Positions 32,098 to 41,195 of a DNA stretch of 64,000 nt are shown piece by piece (within the stretch, counting starts at the first letter, position 1; each line of letters begins with the position of its first letter). The notes beneath the pieces were generated by a model, which did no database searches, had not been told where the DNA came from, and was given only the letters and a program-made list of their open reading frames with translations. This DNA comes from Mobilicoccus caccae. Lineage in GTDB: Bacteria; Actinomycetota; Actinomycetes; Actinomycetales; Dermatophilaceae. The position numbers were made by a program, and so were the translations under genes. The DNA lies in assembly GCF_030161635.1 (NCBI RefSeq), contig NZ_BSUO01000001.1, positions 3,887,199 through 3,951,198 on the forward strand, written 5' to 3'.

Positions 32098-32852
32098 CGG
32101 ACCTCACCCCGCGTCAGACGCATCCAACCGATGACCGCGGGGGTCACGAGCCACAAGAGCAGGCCCGTCGCAGTCCGGCCGATGACGGCCGCGTCGATGC
32201 GGCCGGCGAGGTCATACACGGTGTCGGGACGGAGCCACCCGAGGACCTGTGCCGCAGCCGGCGCAAAGGAACCGACAGCGGTGGCCACCATCGGGAAGAC
32301 GAGGAACACGGCGAGCGTGATCGCGGTGCTGCCCGTGGCCATCCCCAGCGCCCAGCCGACGAGGGCGCTGACGACCAGACCCGCGGTGAGCACCGCGAAG
32401 GCGCTCCAGTCGATCTCCCACGACACCGGGCCGAGTCCCAGCAGTGGAGCGACGCTGCAGATCAGCGTGCCTGCAGCCAGAGCCAGTACCGCTGCGACAA
32501 CGCCGAGGACGCCCATCGCCGCAGCCTTGGCCAGGAGAACGCGTCCACGGCGAGGGACGATGGCGAAGGTCGTCAGGGCCGTGCGGTGAGTGTTCTCCGA
32601 CGTGACCAGGGCCGCACCGATGCCGACGAGGAAGTACGGCACGAACAACAGGGCCATCCGAGTCACGTCACCGAAGCCGGCGGGACCAGAGCTCAGGATG
32701 CTCCCGCCGCCGGTTGCGCCGGCAGCGAGGCAGGCCGCCACGAGAGCGACGATCAGTGGGCGCGTGTCGATGAGTTTGCGCAGTTCCACCCCCGTCAACC
32801 GGCCGATGGAGGCCGCGGCAGGCGGCGTGGGGTGCAGGGCAGTCGTCGTCAT
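32094..32852 (-). CDS. ABC-2-type transporter permease
   Basis: 252 residues with six hydrophobic segments: about 34-54, 69-90, 110-132, 139-160, 172-195 and 220-240. The N-terminal L-T-G-V-E-L-R-K-L-I-D-T-R-P motif is typical of ABC-2 exporters in drug/peptide systems. Located between the ATPase gene (16 bases upstream) and the esterase gene. With the neighbouring two-component system it probably forms a lipid- or antibiotic-responsive export unit. Confidence 0.85.
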   Translation of the reverse strand: MTTTALHPTPPAAASIGRLTGVELRKLIDTRPLIVALVAACLAAGATGGGSILSSGPAGFGDVTRMALLFVPYFLVGIGAALVTSENTHRTALTTFAIVPRRGRVLLAKAAAMGVLGVVAAVLALAAGTLICSVAPLLGLGPVSWEIDWSAFAVLTAGLVVSALVGWALGMATGSTAITLAVFLVFPMVATAVGSFAPAAAQVLGWLRPDTVYDLAGRIDAAVIGRTATGLLLWLVTPAVIGWMRLTRGEVR

Positions 32853-32868
32853 GACAGGTCCTTTCCGG

Positions 32869-33578
32869 TCAGGCGCGGTCGGTGGAGCTGGTGAGGGCGA
32901 AGTAGCGGTCCTCGAGATCAGCGTCCGAAGGGCGGGCTGCGGTGAGGACGTCGTCGGCGACGATCCGGCCGCCGCCGATCATCACGAGCCGGTCCGCGAG
33001 GCGACCCACCGACGACAGTTGGTGGCTCGACAACAGGACGGCGCATCCGGCATCGGCACGGCGGCGCAACAGCTCACCGAGCCACCGCTGACCCTGCGGG
33101 TCGAGACCATTGGTGGGCTCGTCCAGGACCAGGACCTGCGGGTCGCCGAGCAGCGCCAGGGCGAGCGCCAGGCGCTGCCGCATGCCGAGGAGTACCCGCG
33201 CACGCGCCGTCGGAGTTCCTCCGGAGTGAGTCCCGCCTCAGCGGCCGCGCCGGCGATCCGTGAGGTCGGCAGGCACATCGAGGCGGTCGCGAGCTGCAGC
33301 GCCGCGAGCCCGGTGCGACCGGGGTGGAAGCACTCGGAGTCGAGCACCGACCCGACGACGACGGCCGGGTTCGGCAGCCGGCGGTACGGGCGCCCGTCGA
33401 CGAACGCAGTCCCGGAATCGGCGTCGGCGAACCCGAGGAGGATCCTCATGGTCGTCGACTTGCCGGCGCCGTTGGGGCCGAGGAATCCGACGATGCTGCC
33501 GGCCGGGACCGTGAAGGAGACGTCCTCCAAGACGGTCCGGCCACCGTAGGACTTGGTCAGTGAGTCGATCGTGATCAT
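32869..33578 (-). pseudogene. ABC transporter ATPase, one frameshift as read
   Basis: ATG at 33578. Walker A G-P-N-G-A-G-K-S-T, then, after the shift, L-V-L-D-E-P-T-N-G-L-D and the H-loop S-S-H. The signature area reads V-R-G-Y-S-S / G-M-R-Q-R-L-A once one base is restored at the CC near 33185-33186. Length becomes 711 nt, 236 residues. Together with the permease it forms an export pump. Divergent from the histidine kinase gene, 162 bases away. Confidence 0.85.
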
Positions 33579-33740
33579 GGATCCATCACAGCCGCGCCGG
33601 CCCAGGGCGGTCATCGTCCGAGGGGCCGAACGCCCAGGCCGGAGGGCTGCGGCCGGTAGCGACCATCGGCTCGCCGGACCCCACCGGAGGTAGCCGATGG
33701 TCGCTACCCCCGCCTCTCGCGCCGGCCCTAGCCTGGCGAG

Positions 33741-34883
33741 GTGAGCTCAGCGACGCAGCCCAGGAACCTCGTGCACCGACGGATCGGTGGACTCGTGTGG
33801 CTGCCCGCAGCGCTCGCCACGGCCTTCTACGCCCTGCCGGTCGTGAGAAGCCTCGACCGACCGCTGCTGGTGGCACTCGTCCTCGTGCCGGGACTGCTCT
33901 CTCTGGGGGTACTCACCCGACGTCACACCGCACCCCGCCTCGTGTCTGCCGTCGCCGTCGGATGCCTGCTGGTCAGCCCCGCTGCGCTCGGTGGTGTCAT
34001 CGGGATCATCGCCTCACGGGCGCGCCGTCTCCGTGACCGGCGACACCTGGTCGAGATCGTGGGCTGGACCCTCGCGGCCGTGGTCGCCAAGGTGATCCAG
34101 CTCGTGCTGCCGTATCCGGGAGGTGAGTGGACCTCGGCCTCGTCGGTGGACCTGACCATGACGGTCAGCGCGATCGGATTCGCCCTGTTCACCGGCCTGC
34201 TGTCGCGGGCACGAACCGATTCGGTCGACGCGGCACAGCGGGCCGAGCAGTCTCGGGCGGCCGAGATCCGCCTGGAGGAGCGGGCCCGGATCGCACGCGA
34301 GATGCACGACGTCGTCGCTCACCGCATTTCGCTCGTGGCGATGGTCTCGGGCGCCCTCGTCCACCGCGACGACCTCCCGGACGACGCGCAGGAGGCCGCG
34401 ACGATCATCCGCACCAACTCGCGTCTCGCACTCGACGAACTCCGGGCCGTCCTACGCGACCTGCGCGACGACGGCGGCTCCCCGACGGGGACGACCGCAG
34501 CGCCGCAGCCGGATCTGGCACAACTGCCCGTCCTTCTCGCCGAGGTGCGCGAGGTGACCGACGTCAACTACACCTGCGAGATCGACACGGCGGCGCTACC
34601 GCCCACGGCGAGTCGTCAGCTGTACCGGATCCTGCAGGAAGGCCTGACCAATGCCCGCAAACATGCTCCGGCGCAGCCCGTGTCGGTGCGGATCACCCGT
34701 TCCGGCGGAGACGTCGTCCTCGAGGTGCGCAACCCGTTCACCGGCGAGGTCGGGGAGTCCGGTGGGTACGGCCTGGTGGGGATCCAGGAGCGCGCCCGTC
34801 TGCTCGGCGGTCACGCCCGGGTCGACGTGATCGACTCCCGATTCGTCCTCACCGCGACGATCCCTGCCAAGGTGGGGTCGTGA
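33741..34883 (+). CDS. Sensor histidine kinase, NarL/DesK type
   Basis: 380 residues, GTG start. Four to five membrane segments in the first 150 residues, then the HisKA_3 dimerisation box with R-I-A-R-E-M-H-D-V-V-A-H-R (phospho-accepting His). The ATPase domain follows (R-I-L-Q-E-G-L-T-N-A-R-K-H-A; G-G-Y-G-L-V-G-I-Q-E-R). It overlaps the response regulator gene by four bases and faces the ABC transporter genes it probably controls, the usual arrangement for antibiotic-sensing exporters. Confidence 0.9.
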   Translation: MSSATQPRNLVHRRIGGLVWLPAALATAFYALPVVRSLDRPLLVALVLVPGLLSLGVLTRRHTAPRLVSAVAVGCLLVSPAALGGVIGIIASRARRLRDRRHLVEIVGWTLAAVVAKVIQLVLPYPGGEWTSASSVDLTMTVSAIGFALFTGLLSRARTDSVDAAQRAEQSRAAEIRLEERARIAREMHDVVAHRISLVAMVSGALVHRDDLPDDAQEAATIIRTNSRLALDELRAVLRDLRDDGGSPTGTTAAPQPDLAQLPVLLAEVREVTDVNYTCEIDTAALPPTASRQLYRILQEGLTNARKHAPAQPVSVRITRSGGDVVLEVRNPFTGEVGESGGYGLVGIQERARLLGGHARVDVIDSRFVLTATIPAKVGS

Positions 34884-35545
34884 CCAGCGACAGTCCCTCG
34901 ATCCGGGTGGTGGTCGTCGACGACGACGCCCTCGTCCGCAAAGCCGTCGGCATGATCCTCGCCGGCGCCCCCGACATCTCGGTCGTCGCCGAGGCCGAGG
35001 ACGGCAGACAGGGGCTGGCCGCGGTCCGAGACCACCGCCCCGACGTCGTGCTCACGGACATCCGCATGCCCGAACTGGACGGGATCGGCCTGGTCTCCGA
35101 ACTGGCCGCTGCCGGGGACACGACCCCCGTCCTCATGCTGACCACGTTCAACGAGGACGACTACGTCGTCCGTGCCTTCCAGCTCGGCGCCAAGGGGTTC
35201 CTCCTCAAGGATGCCGATCCCGCCGACATGATCACCGCCGTCCGCGACGTCCACGCCGGCCGCCCGGCCCTCTCGCCCGCGGCCACCGAGACCCTGATCC
35301 ACGCGGTCGCCACCGCCAGATCGGCCGCGCAGGCGCCTGCAAGCCATCTGACCGGCGCCTTCACCGACCGGGAGCGGGAGGTCGCCGTGCTCCTCGCCGG
35401 CGGCCGGTCCAACGCCGAGATCGGTCAGGAGCTCTACATGGCGCTCGCGACCGTCAAGGCCAACGTGACCCGCATCTACACGAAACTCGGTGTGGACAAC
35501 CGGGTCTCGGCCGCCATGATCATCCGCGACGAGGGCCTGGTCTGA
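34880..35545 (+). CDS. LuxR/NarL-family response regulator
   Basis: 221 residues from a GTG overlapping the kinase stop. Receiver domain with V-V-V-D-D-D-A-L-V-R, the phospho-acceptor in V-L-T-D-I-R-M-P and the lysine in F-L-L-K-D-A. C-terminal LuxR HTH (T-D-R-E-R-E-V-A-V-L-L-A-G-G-R-S-N-A-E-I). Partner of the kinase immediately upstream; probable target is the divergent exporter operon. Confidence 0.92.
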   Translation: MTSDSPSIRVVVVDDDALVRKAVGMILAGAPDISVVAEAEDGRQGLAAVRDHRPDVVLTDIRMPELDGIGLVSELAAAGDTTPVLMLTTFNEDDYVVRAFQLGAKGFLLKDADPADMITAVRDVHAGRPALSPAATETLIHAVATARSAAQAPASHLTGAFTDREREVAVLLAGGRSNAEIGQELYMALATVKANVTRIYTKLGVDNRVSAAMIIRDEGLV

Positions 35546-35629
35546 AGTCTGTCGGCACCACTGTGGCAGGTGCGGGTCCATCGTTCGTCCGTGCCGACCT
35601 CAACGCATCTTTGATGCTATGATGCGCCA

Positions 35630-35857
35630 GTGCGAACGACTCTTGATCTGGACGACGTGGTGCTGAGTGCTGCGCGGGCCAAGGCGCGCGCGGAGGGCAT
35701 CTCACTCGGCCGTGCCGTGTCCGAGTTGGCTCTGGCCTCGCTGACCCCGCAGAGTCGACCGTCGCTATCACCGTCGTCCGAGTTCCCGATTCTTCACGGA
35801 GTTGCTGGACATGTCGTGACCGACGAACTGGTCGCGGCGTACCGCGATGACGACTGA
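35630..35857 (+). CDS. vapB: VapB-like antitoxin
   Basis: 75 residues from a GTG. R-T-T-L-D-L-D-D-V-V-L-S-A-A-R-A-K-A-R-A-E-G-I-S-L-G-R-A-V-S-E-L is the RHH-type VapB N-terminus; the tail is acidic and ends in A-Y-R-D-D-D. Overlaps vapC by 11 bases. A G-A-T-G-C-T-A-T-G-A-T-G-C direct repeat lies 15-20 bases upstream of the start. Confidence 0.82.
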   Translation: MRTTLDLDDVVLSAARAKARAEGISLGRAVSELALASLTPQSRPSLSPSSEFPILHGVAGHVVTDELVAAYRDDD

Positions 35858-36293
35858 GACCCAAGCTCGGCGTCTCTTGGACGTCAACGTGCTGCTCGCG
35901 CTCATGTGGGACCGACACATCCACCACGACGCCGCTCGGCGCCAGTTCCGCGCGGTCGCGACGGCCTTCGCAACGACGGCCGTGACGGAGTCGGGCCTGG
36001 TCCGGCTCCTGCTCACCCCGGTGGTCGTCGGCCGGCAGGTGTCGACGCCGGAGGCCCTCGGAGCGCTGCATGACGTCCGTTCGCTTCCGGGGTGGGCCTG
36101 GCTCGACGACGACGCGTCGTTCGACACCGCCGTGGTCGACGTACGCGTGCTCACCGGCCGACGCCAGGTGACCGATCTGCATCTGGTCGATCTGGCGGCG
36201 AGACACGGCCATCGTCTGGCGACCTTCGACACGGGCCTCGTCAGTTCCTTGGCCCCGGCCGATCGCCACCACGTCGACCTGTGGTCGCCCTGA
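35847..36293 (+). CDS. vapC: VapC PIN-domain toxin
   Basis: 148 residues. L-L-D-V-N-V-L-L-A-L has the first acidic residue of the PIN site; T-E-S-G-L-V-R-L carries the Glu; T-D-L-H-L-V-D-L-A-A and A-T-F-D-T-G-L give the later Asp residues. This is the tRNA/rRNA-cleaving VapC type with the D-V-N variant common in actinobacteria. Paired with vapB. Confidence 0.9.
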   Translation: MTTETQARRLLDVNVLLALMWDRHIHHDAARRQFRAVATAFATTAVTESGLVRLLLTPVVVGRQVSTPEALGALHDVRSLPGWAWLDDDASFDTAVVDVRVLTGRRQVTDLHLVDLAARHGHRLATFDTGLVSSLAPADRHHVDLWSP

Positions 36294-36639
36294 CGTCGAG
36301 CGGCCGGTTCGCGCCGCCGTCAGGGGCAGTGGCCGCGAAGTAGCGGGCACTAGCCAGCGCGGCTCCAGCAACTTCCGCTTCTCGACATCGCCCTCGCCGA
36401 GATGGGTCAGGACGTATCTGTCGCCCGCACGTGTATCAGATCCTTCTCGTCCAGTGCCGCTGGAGTGCGCTTCGAGTTCGCGCGCATCGGCGCCCGTGCC
36501 CAGGCATGCAACTCGTCATACGGATGCGTAGGTCGAGGGTTGTCACGAGTCACCGAGCACCTTCTTGATGAGTTCCGGGAACGCCCTGATGCCGGCGTTG
36601 CGGGCCTCGAGCTTCTTGTTTCCGGGAAGTGCGGCTACT

Positions 36640-36883
36640 CCTACGCGGCGCGCGCGAGCGGTTCGCCGAGCGGTACGACTTCACCGGAAAGACGGTGCAC
36701 CCCGTCACCACCCACGCCATGAGCGGCCTGGGTAGGGCGATGCAGGACTACGCCGAGGTCTGCCGCGGTGCCACCCTCGGCGAGGGCCTCGCGGTGCAGG
36801 GCGAGGAGGTCCGGCAGGTAGGACCCGGCGCCGTGGCCACCTGGCTCGACCGCATCGACCTTCCCACCACACCGGCCCGATGA
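36640..36883 (+). pseudogene. Flavodoxin-like protein, C-terminal fragment
   Basis: The segment T-V-H-P-V-T-T-H-A-M-S-G-L-G-R-A with C-R-G-A-T-L-G-E-G-L-A-V-Q-G-E-E-V matches the C-terminal third of short flavodoxin-fold proteins. The FMN-binding N-terminal part is absent; 36294-36640 has no gene I can identify. A relic. Confidence 0.6.
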
Positions 36884-36986
36884 CCCGCACCGCGACCCGA
36901 CGCCGGCCCCACCCGCCAAGGGGGTAATGCCGGCCCCTCCCGGCGACCCCGACCCGCCACATACCGTCGACCACATGGAGAACCGC

Positions 36987-37865
36987 ATGAACACGCTCAC
37001 CCTGAACAACGGCGTCGAGATGCCCGCCCTTGGACTCGGCGTCTTCCAGACCCCACCGGAGGAGACCCGCGCCGCCGTCGAGGCCGCCCTGGACACCGGG
37101 TACCGCCACGTCGACACCGCTGCGGCGTACGGCAACGAACGCGAGGTCGGCCAGGCCATCCACGCCTCCGACGTCGCCCGCGACGAGGTCTTCATCGAGA
37201 CCAAGATCTGGATCAGCGACTACGGCTACGACAGCACCCTGCACGGGTTCGAGAAGAGCGCCGGCAAGCTCGGCGTCGACCAGATCGACCTACTCATCCT
37301 GCACCAGGCCCTCCCGTCGAAGTTCGAGAAGACCCTCGAGGCCTACCGGGCTCTGGAGACCCTCCTTGAGCAGGGCAAGGTCCGCGCGATCGGCGTCAGC
37401 AACTTCATGGTGGATCACCTCACCCGCCTCCTCGAGGTGGCGCAGGTCGTGCCGGCCGTCAACCAGATCGAGGTGCACCCCTACTTCCAGCAGCGCGAGG
37501 TCCAAGCCTTCGGCACGAAGCACGACATCCTCACCCAGGCCTGGTCGCCCATCGGCGGCATCACCTTCTACCGCGACGGCGAGCACCGCAGCACACTGGA
37601 GGACCCGACCATCGTCGAGATCGCGCAGGCTCACTCCAAGAGCCCCGCGCAGGTCATGCTGCGCTGGCACCTCCAGCAGGGGCGATCGGTCATCCCCAAG
37701 TCGACCAAGGCGCACCGCATCGCCGAGAACTTCGACATCGTGGACTTCGACCTGTCCGGCGAGCAGCTCGCCGCGATCGACGCCCTCGACACCGGCAAGC
37801 GTGGCGGGCCCGAGCCGGAGGACGTCACGCTCGAGGCGTTCGGCCGCGACATCCCCGAGGCCTGA
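36987..37865 (+). CDS. Aldo/keto reductase
   Basis: 292 residues from the ATG preceded by GGAG. TIM-barrel motifs of the AKR family: G-Y-R-H-V-D-T-A-A-A-Y-G-N-E (Asp, Tyr), K-I-W (Lys), I-L-H-Q (His), A-I-G-V-S-N-F, and the NADPH site V-I-P-K-S-T. Likely NADPH-linked reduction of aldehydes or 2,5-diketo-D-gluconate-like substrates. Adjacent to an SDR gene in the same direction (113 bases), perhaps co-expressed. Confidence 0.92.
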   Translation: MNTLTLNNGVEMPALGLGVFQTPPEETRAAVEAALDTGYRHVDTAAAYGNEREVGQAIHASDVARDEVFIETKIWISDYGYDSTLHGFEKSAGKLGVDQIDLLILHQALPSKFEKTLEAYRALETLLEQGKVRAIGVSNFMVDHLTRLLEVAQVVPAVNQIEVHPYFQQREVQAFGTKHDILTQAWSPIGGITFYRDGEHRSTLEDPTIVEIAQAHSKSPAQVMLRWHLQQGRSVIPKSTKAHRIAENFDIVDFDLSGEQLAAIDALDTGKRGGPEPEDVTLEAFGRDIPEA

Positions 37866-37978
37866 ACCCGGCTGCACGGGGATTCTCAGCAGCGCCACGA
37901 TGTCTGAGGGGACGTCCGCGTCCGCCGACTCACCGCGAGTGCTTGCGTCCTCCCGACGAATCTCGAAAGGTGTTCCCC

Positions 37979-38809
37979 ATGACGACATGGCTCATCACCG
38001 GCTGCTCCACCGGACTCGGACGGGCCTTCGCCCAGGAGGTCCTCGCGCGCGGCCACAACGCCGTGGTCACCGCGCGCGACGCGGCGAAGGTGCACGACAT
38101 CGTGGGGGCCTACCCGAACACCGCGGTCGCGTTGCCGCTCGACGTGACGAACGACGCGCAGGTCACTGCCGCGGTGACCGCAGCCGAAGAGCGGTTCGGC
38201 GGCGTCGATGTGCTGGTCAACAACGCCGGCTATGGCTACCGCGCCGCCGTCGAGGAGGGAGAGGACGAGGCGGTGCAGCAGCTGTTCGACACCCATGTGT
38301 TCGGCACCGCACGCACGATCAAGGCCGTGCTGCCCGGGATGCGGCGGCGCCGGTCCGGGACGATCGTCAATCTCTCCTCCATCGGCGCGCGCCTGTCCCC
38401 GCCGGGGTCCGGCTACTACGCTGCGGTCAAGGCTGCGGTCGAGGCGATGACCCTGTCGCTCCGCAAGGAGGTCGAGCCCCTGGGCATCACGGCCCTGGTC
38501 GTCGAACCCGGCGGGTTCCGTACCGATTTCGCCGGCAGGTCGCTCACTCAGTCCGCGATCCCGATAGAGGACTACGCCGAGACCGCCGGTCAGCGGCGCA
38601 AGGAGAACGACACCGTCCACGGGACGCAGGCGGGCGACCCTGCCAAGGCCGCGGCGCGCCTCGTCGAGGTCGTCGAGTCCGATGCCCCGCCGTACATGCT
38701 CGTGCTGGGTAACGACGCCTCGGATGCGTTCCGTGCCTCGCTCGACGCCCTGCGCGCCGACCTCGACACCTGGGAGCAGGTCAGCCGCAGCACCGACTTC
38801 GACGACTGA
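37979..38809 (+). CDS. Short-chain dehydrogenase/reductase
   Basis: 276 residues, ATG with an AAAGG site. Classical SDR: T-G-C-S-T-G-L-G (cofactor loop), D-V-T-N, N-N-A-G-Y-G, S-S-I-G catalytic Ser, Y-Y-A-A-V-K with Tyr and Lys, and E-P-G-G-F. Arg at the end of the second strand (T-A-R-D) favours NADP. Oxidises or reduces a small alcohol/ketone of unknown identity. Confidence 0.93.
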   Translation: MTTWLITGCSTGLGRAFAQEVLARGHNAVVTARDAAKVHDIVGAYPNTAVALPLDVTNDAQVTAAVTAAEERFGGVDVLVNNAGYGYRAAVEEGEDEAVQQLFDTHVFGTARTIKAVLPGMRRRRSGTIVNLSSIGARLSPPGSGYYAAVKAAVEAMTLSLRKEVEPLGITALVVEPGGFRTDFAGRSLTQSAIPIEDYAETAGQRRKENDTVHGTQAGDPAKAAARLVEVVESDAPPYMLVLGNDASDAFRASLDALRADLDTWEQVSRSTDFDD

Positions 38810-38877
38810 TCCGACGAGGGCCTAGGAGTACGTCGTCCGTTGCGGGTACGACATCGTGCACCCCTGACCACTGAGGT

Positions 38878-38901
38878 GCACATGCACATGCACATGCACA
38901 T
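38878..38901. repeat. Hexanucleotide tandem repeat GCACAT x4 upstream of the second RHH-PIN module
   Basis: Four exact copies of GCACAT, directly followed by TGCTAATGTATGTG, in the short region before the antitoxin start. Simple repeats at this position can change promoter spacing by slippage; no other such repeat occurs in the window. Confidence 0.85.
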
Positions 38902-38915
38902 GCTAATGTATGTGT

Positions 38916-39203
38916 ATGTCTCTGATGGAGCGCCGGCTGCAAATCCTGTTGGACGAGAAGCGGTACGAGCGGCTCACCGGTGAGGCCGAGCGGACGGGGC
39001 GTAGCGTCGCCGCCGTGGTGCGCGAGGCCATCGACATGCGTTTTCCCGACGACGGAGGCCAGTCGCGCGCAGATGCGGCCCGTACCTTGTTGAGCCTGAG
39101 CGACATGGACGTCTCGAACCCGCCTGACGACGGGCCGGGGGAGAGTCCTGCCGAGTTGAAGGCCGCTTACGAAGAAGCGCTGGCTGCCAAGGTCGGCGAC
39201 TGA
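38916..39203 (+). CDS. Antitoxin, ribbon-helix-helix type
   Basis: 95 residues starting M-S-L-M-E-R-R-L-Q-I-L-L-D; R-L-T-G-E-A-E-R-T-G-R-S-V-A-A-V-V-R-E-A-I-D is the RHH dimer. The C-terminal acidic part (S-P-A-E-L-K-A-A-Y-E-E-A-L) should wrap the PIN toxin. Its stop touches the toxin ATG (TGAATG). An alternative ATG at 38925 is possible. Confidence 0.82.
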   Translation: MSLMERRLQILLDEKRYERLTGEAERTGRSVAAVVREAIDMRFPDDGGQSRADAARTLLSLSDMDVSNPPDDGPGESPAELKAAYEEALAAKVGD

Positions 39204-39626
39204 ATGCGCGCTCTGTTCCTCGACCCCTCGGTCCTGCTGCTGGCCGTCGGCGGCGAGCATGAGATGCGTGAGCCCTGTCGCGACGTCCTGAAGGCTGCTG
39301 CCGAGCAGAGCGTCCGGCTTCACCTGAGTGTGGAGGGCGGACAGGAGTTCCTGTTCCATCGCTTGCGTCGCACCACGCGCGACCGTGCCCTCGTCGAGTT
39401 CGACCAGGTGGAGCGCCTGGTCATCTGGCACGCCTTCGACGTCGACGTCCTGCGCTCGTCCCGAGACCTGGTGGCCAAGGGTTACGCGCGGGGGCGGAAC
39501 GCGGTGCACGCCGCGACGGCACTCGGGGCCGGTTTCGACTCGATCGTCAGCTGTGACGCGGACTTCGACGGCATCCCCGGCCTGGCGCGGCTCGACCCCC
39601 GATCGTCGACCGCCTGGGCCGGGTGA
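39204..39626 (+). CDS. vapC: VapC-type PIN toxin (second module)
   Basis: 140 residues. F-L-D-P-S-V-L-L-L (first Asp), V-E-G-G-Q-E-F (Glu), N-A-V-H-A-A-T-A, and S-I-V-S-C-D-A-D-F-D (later acid residues) form a PIN site with the histidine variant of the third acid. Likely cleaves a tRNA. Directly follows its antitoxin. Confidence 0.86.
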   Translation: MRALFLDPSVLLLAVGGEHEMREPCRDVLKAAAEQSVRLHLSVEGGQEFLFHRLRRTTRDRALVEFDQVERLVIWHAFDVDVLRSSRDLVAKGYARGRNAVHAATALGAGFDSIVSCDADFDGIPGLARLDPRSSTAWAG

Positions 39627-39720
39627 GGCCCCGCCGCCGGAATCTGACCCTCGACCCGCCCACCGCACCGCATCGCGCAGGCCCTAGGTTGTCGTCCGAA
39701 ACATCGACCGAGGAGCTGCC

Positions 39721-41127
39721 GTGAATGCCGTGTTGTTGGCCGTCGTCGTCATGCTGGGCCTGGCCTTGGCGCGGGTGCATGTCGTGATGGCGTTGGTCAT
39801 CGCAGCGATCGTCGGCGGGCTCGTCGCGGGCATGGACATCACCGCGACGATGGAGTCGTTCACCGAAGGCATCGCCGGGGGTGCCAGCATCGCCTTGTCC
39901 TACGCGATGCTCGGGGCGTTCGCCGTGGCGATCTCCCACTCCGGGCTGCCGCAGGCCTTCGCCAACTGGATCATCGCCCGAGCCCGCACGAGCACCTCCT
40001 CTCTCGCCGCCGTCGGGGGCGGGTCCGCCCCGGCCACGGATGGCGCGCACATCGACGAGGCGGTGGAGGCGCCCAGGCCGGGCCGGGTGCCGGCAGGGAT
40101 CAAGTGGGCGCTGCTCGGCGTCCTGCTGGCGGTGAGCATCATGAGTCAGAACGTCGTGCCGATCCACATCGCGTTCATCCCGATCCTCGTGCCGCCGCTG
40201 CTCATCGCGTTCAACAGGTTCGAGATCGACCGGCGGCTGCTCGCCTGCATCATGACCTTCGGTCTGGTGACGACCTACATGTGGCTGCCCTACGGCTTCG
40301 GCAACGTCTTCCTCAACGAGATCCTGCTCGCCAACATCGAGAGCGCGGGCCTCGACACGAGCGGAATCAACGTCATGTCGGCCATGGCCATCCCCGCCCT
40401 CGGCATGCTCGTGGGCCTGCTCATCGCGCTCGTCTCCTACCGCCGGCCACGCCGGTACGCCGACGCCCCGATCGCCGGCGAGGAGCAGCCGGACACCGGT
40501 CGGCCCATCGCCGCGTACCCGCTCGTCGTAGCGGGCATCGCGATCGTGCTGTCCCTGGTCATCCAGGTGTGGGCGGACTCGCTCCTGCTCGGGGCGCTCG
40601 TCGGGTTCGCGGTCTTCATGGCATCGCGGGTCGTGAAGTGGAACGAGGCGGGCGGTGTCTTCGACCGCGGTATCAAGATGATGGCGATGATCGGCTTCAT
40701 CATGATCGCCGCGCAGGGATTCGCGCAGGTCATGCGCGACTCCGGCCACGTCGAGCCCCTCGTGACGGCCAGTGCGGAGGCCTTCGCCGGTAGCCGCGCG
40801 ATCGCCGCCCTCGTCATGTTGGTCGTCGGCCTGTTCGTCACCATGGGCATCGGCAGTTCGTTCTCGACCCTGCCGATCATCACCACGATCTACGTGCCGC
40901 TGTGCCTCTCGCTCGGGTTCTCCCCGATCGCGACCGTCGCCCTCATCGGCACCGCCGGCGCTCTCGGCGACGCCGGCTCACCCGCCTCGGACTCGACCCT
41001 CGGCCCGACCGCCGGACTCAACGCCGACGGGCAGCACGACCACATCCGCGACACCGTCATCCCCACGTTCCTGCACTTCAACCTGCCGTTGATGGCGGCG
41101 GGATGGGTCGCCGCGATGGTCTTGTGA
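39721..41127 (+). CDS. Na+/H+ antiporter-family (YuiF/NhaC-like) transporter
   Basis: 468 residues from a GTG with AGGAG upstream. Ten to twelve hydrophobic segments. The first reads A-V-L-L-A-V-V-V-M-L-G-L, and the conserved G-G-L-V-A-G-M and M-S-Q-N-V-V-P-I-H-I-A-F motifs follow, as does the G-D-A-G-S-P-A-S-D-S-T-L-G-P-T substrate region near 425. The family includes NhaC-like antiporters and the putative histidine permease YuiF, so the substrate could be Na+/H+ or an amino acid. It precedes an alanine:cation symporter. Confidence 0.82.
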   Translation: MNAVLLAVVVMLGLALARVHVVMALVIAAIVGGLVAGMDITATMESFTEGIAGGASIALSYAMLGAFAVAISHSGLPQAFANWIIARARTSTSSLAAVGGGSAPATDGAHIDEAVEAPRPGRVPAGIKWALLGVLLAVSIMSQNVVPIHIAFIPILVPPLLIAFNRFEIDRRLLACIMTFGLVTTYMWLPYGFGNVFLNEILLANIESAGLDTSGINVMSAMAIPALGMLVGLLIALVSYRRPRRYADAPIAGEEQPDTGRPIAAYPLVVAGIAIVLSLVIQVWADSLLLGALVGFAVFMASRVVKWNEAGGVFDRGIKMMAMIGFIMIAAQGFAQVMRDSGHVEPLVTASAEAFAGSRAIAALVMLVVGLFVTMGIGSSFSTLPIITTIYVPLCLSLGFSPIATVALIGTAGALGDAGSPASDSTLGPTAGLNADGQHDHIRDTVIPTFLHFNLPLMAAGWVAAMVL

Positions 41128-41195
41128 GTGCCCCACGCCCAGCACGCAGAGGAGCGGAGTCGAACCGTCGCCCGCATGCCGGATAAGTTGTCCAC

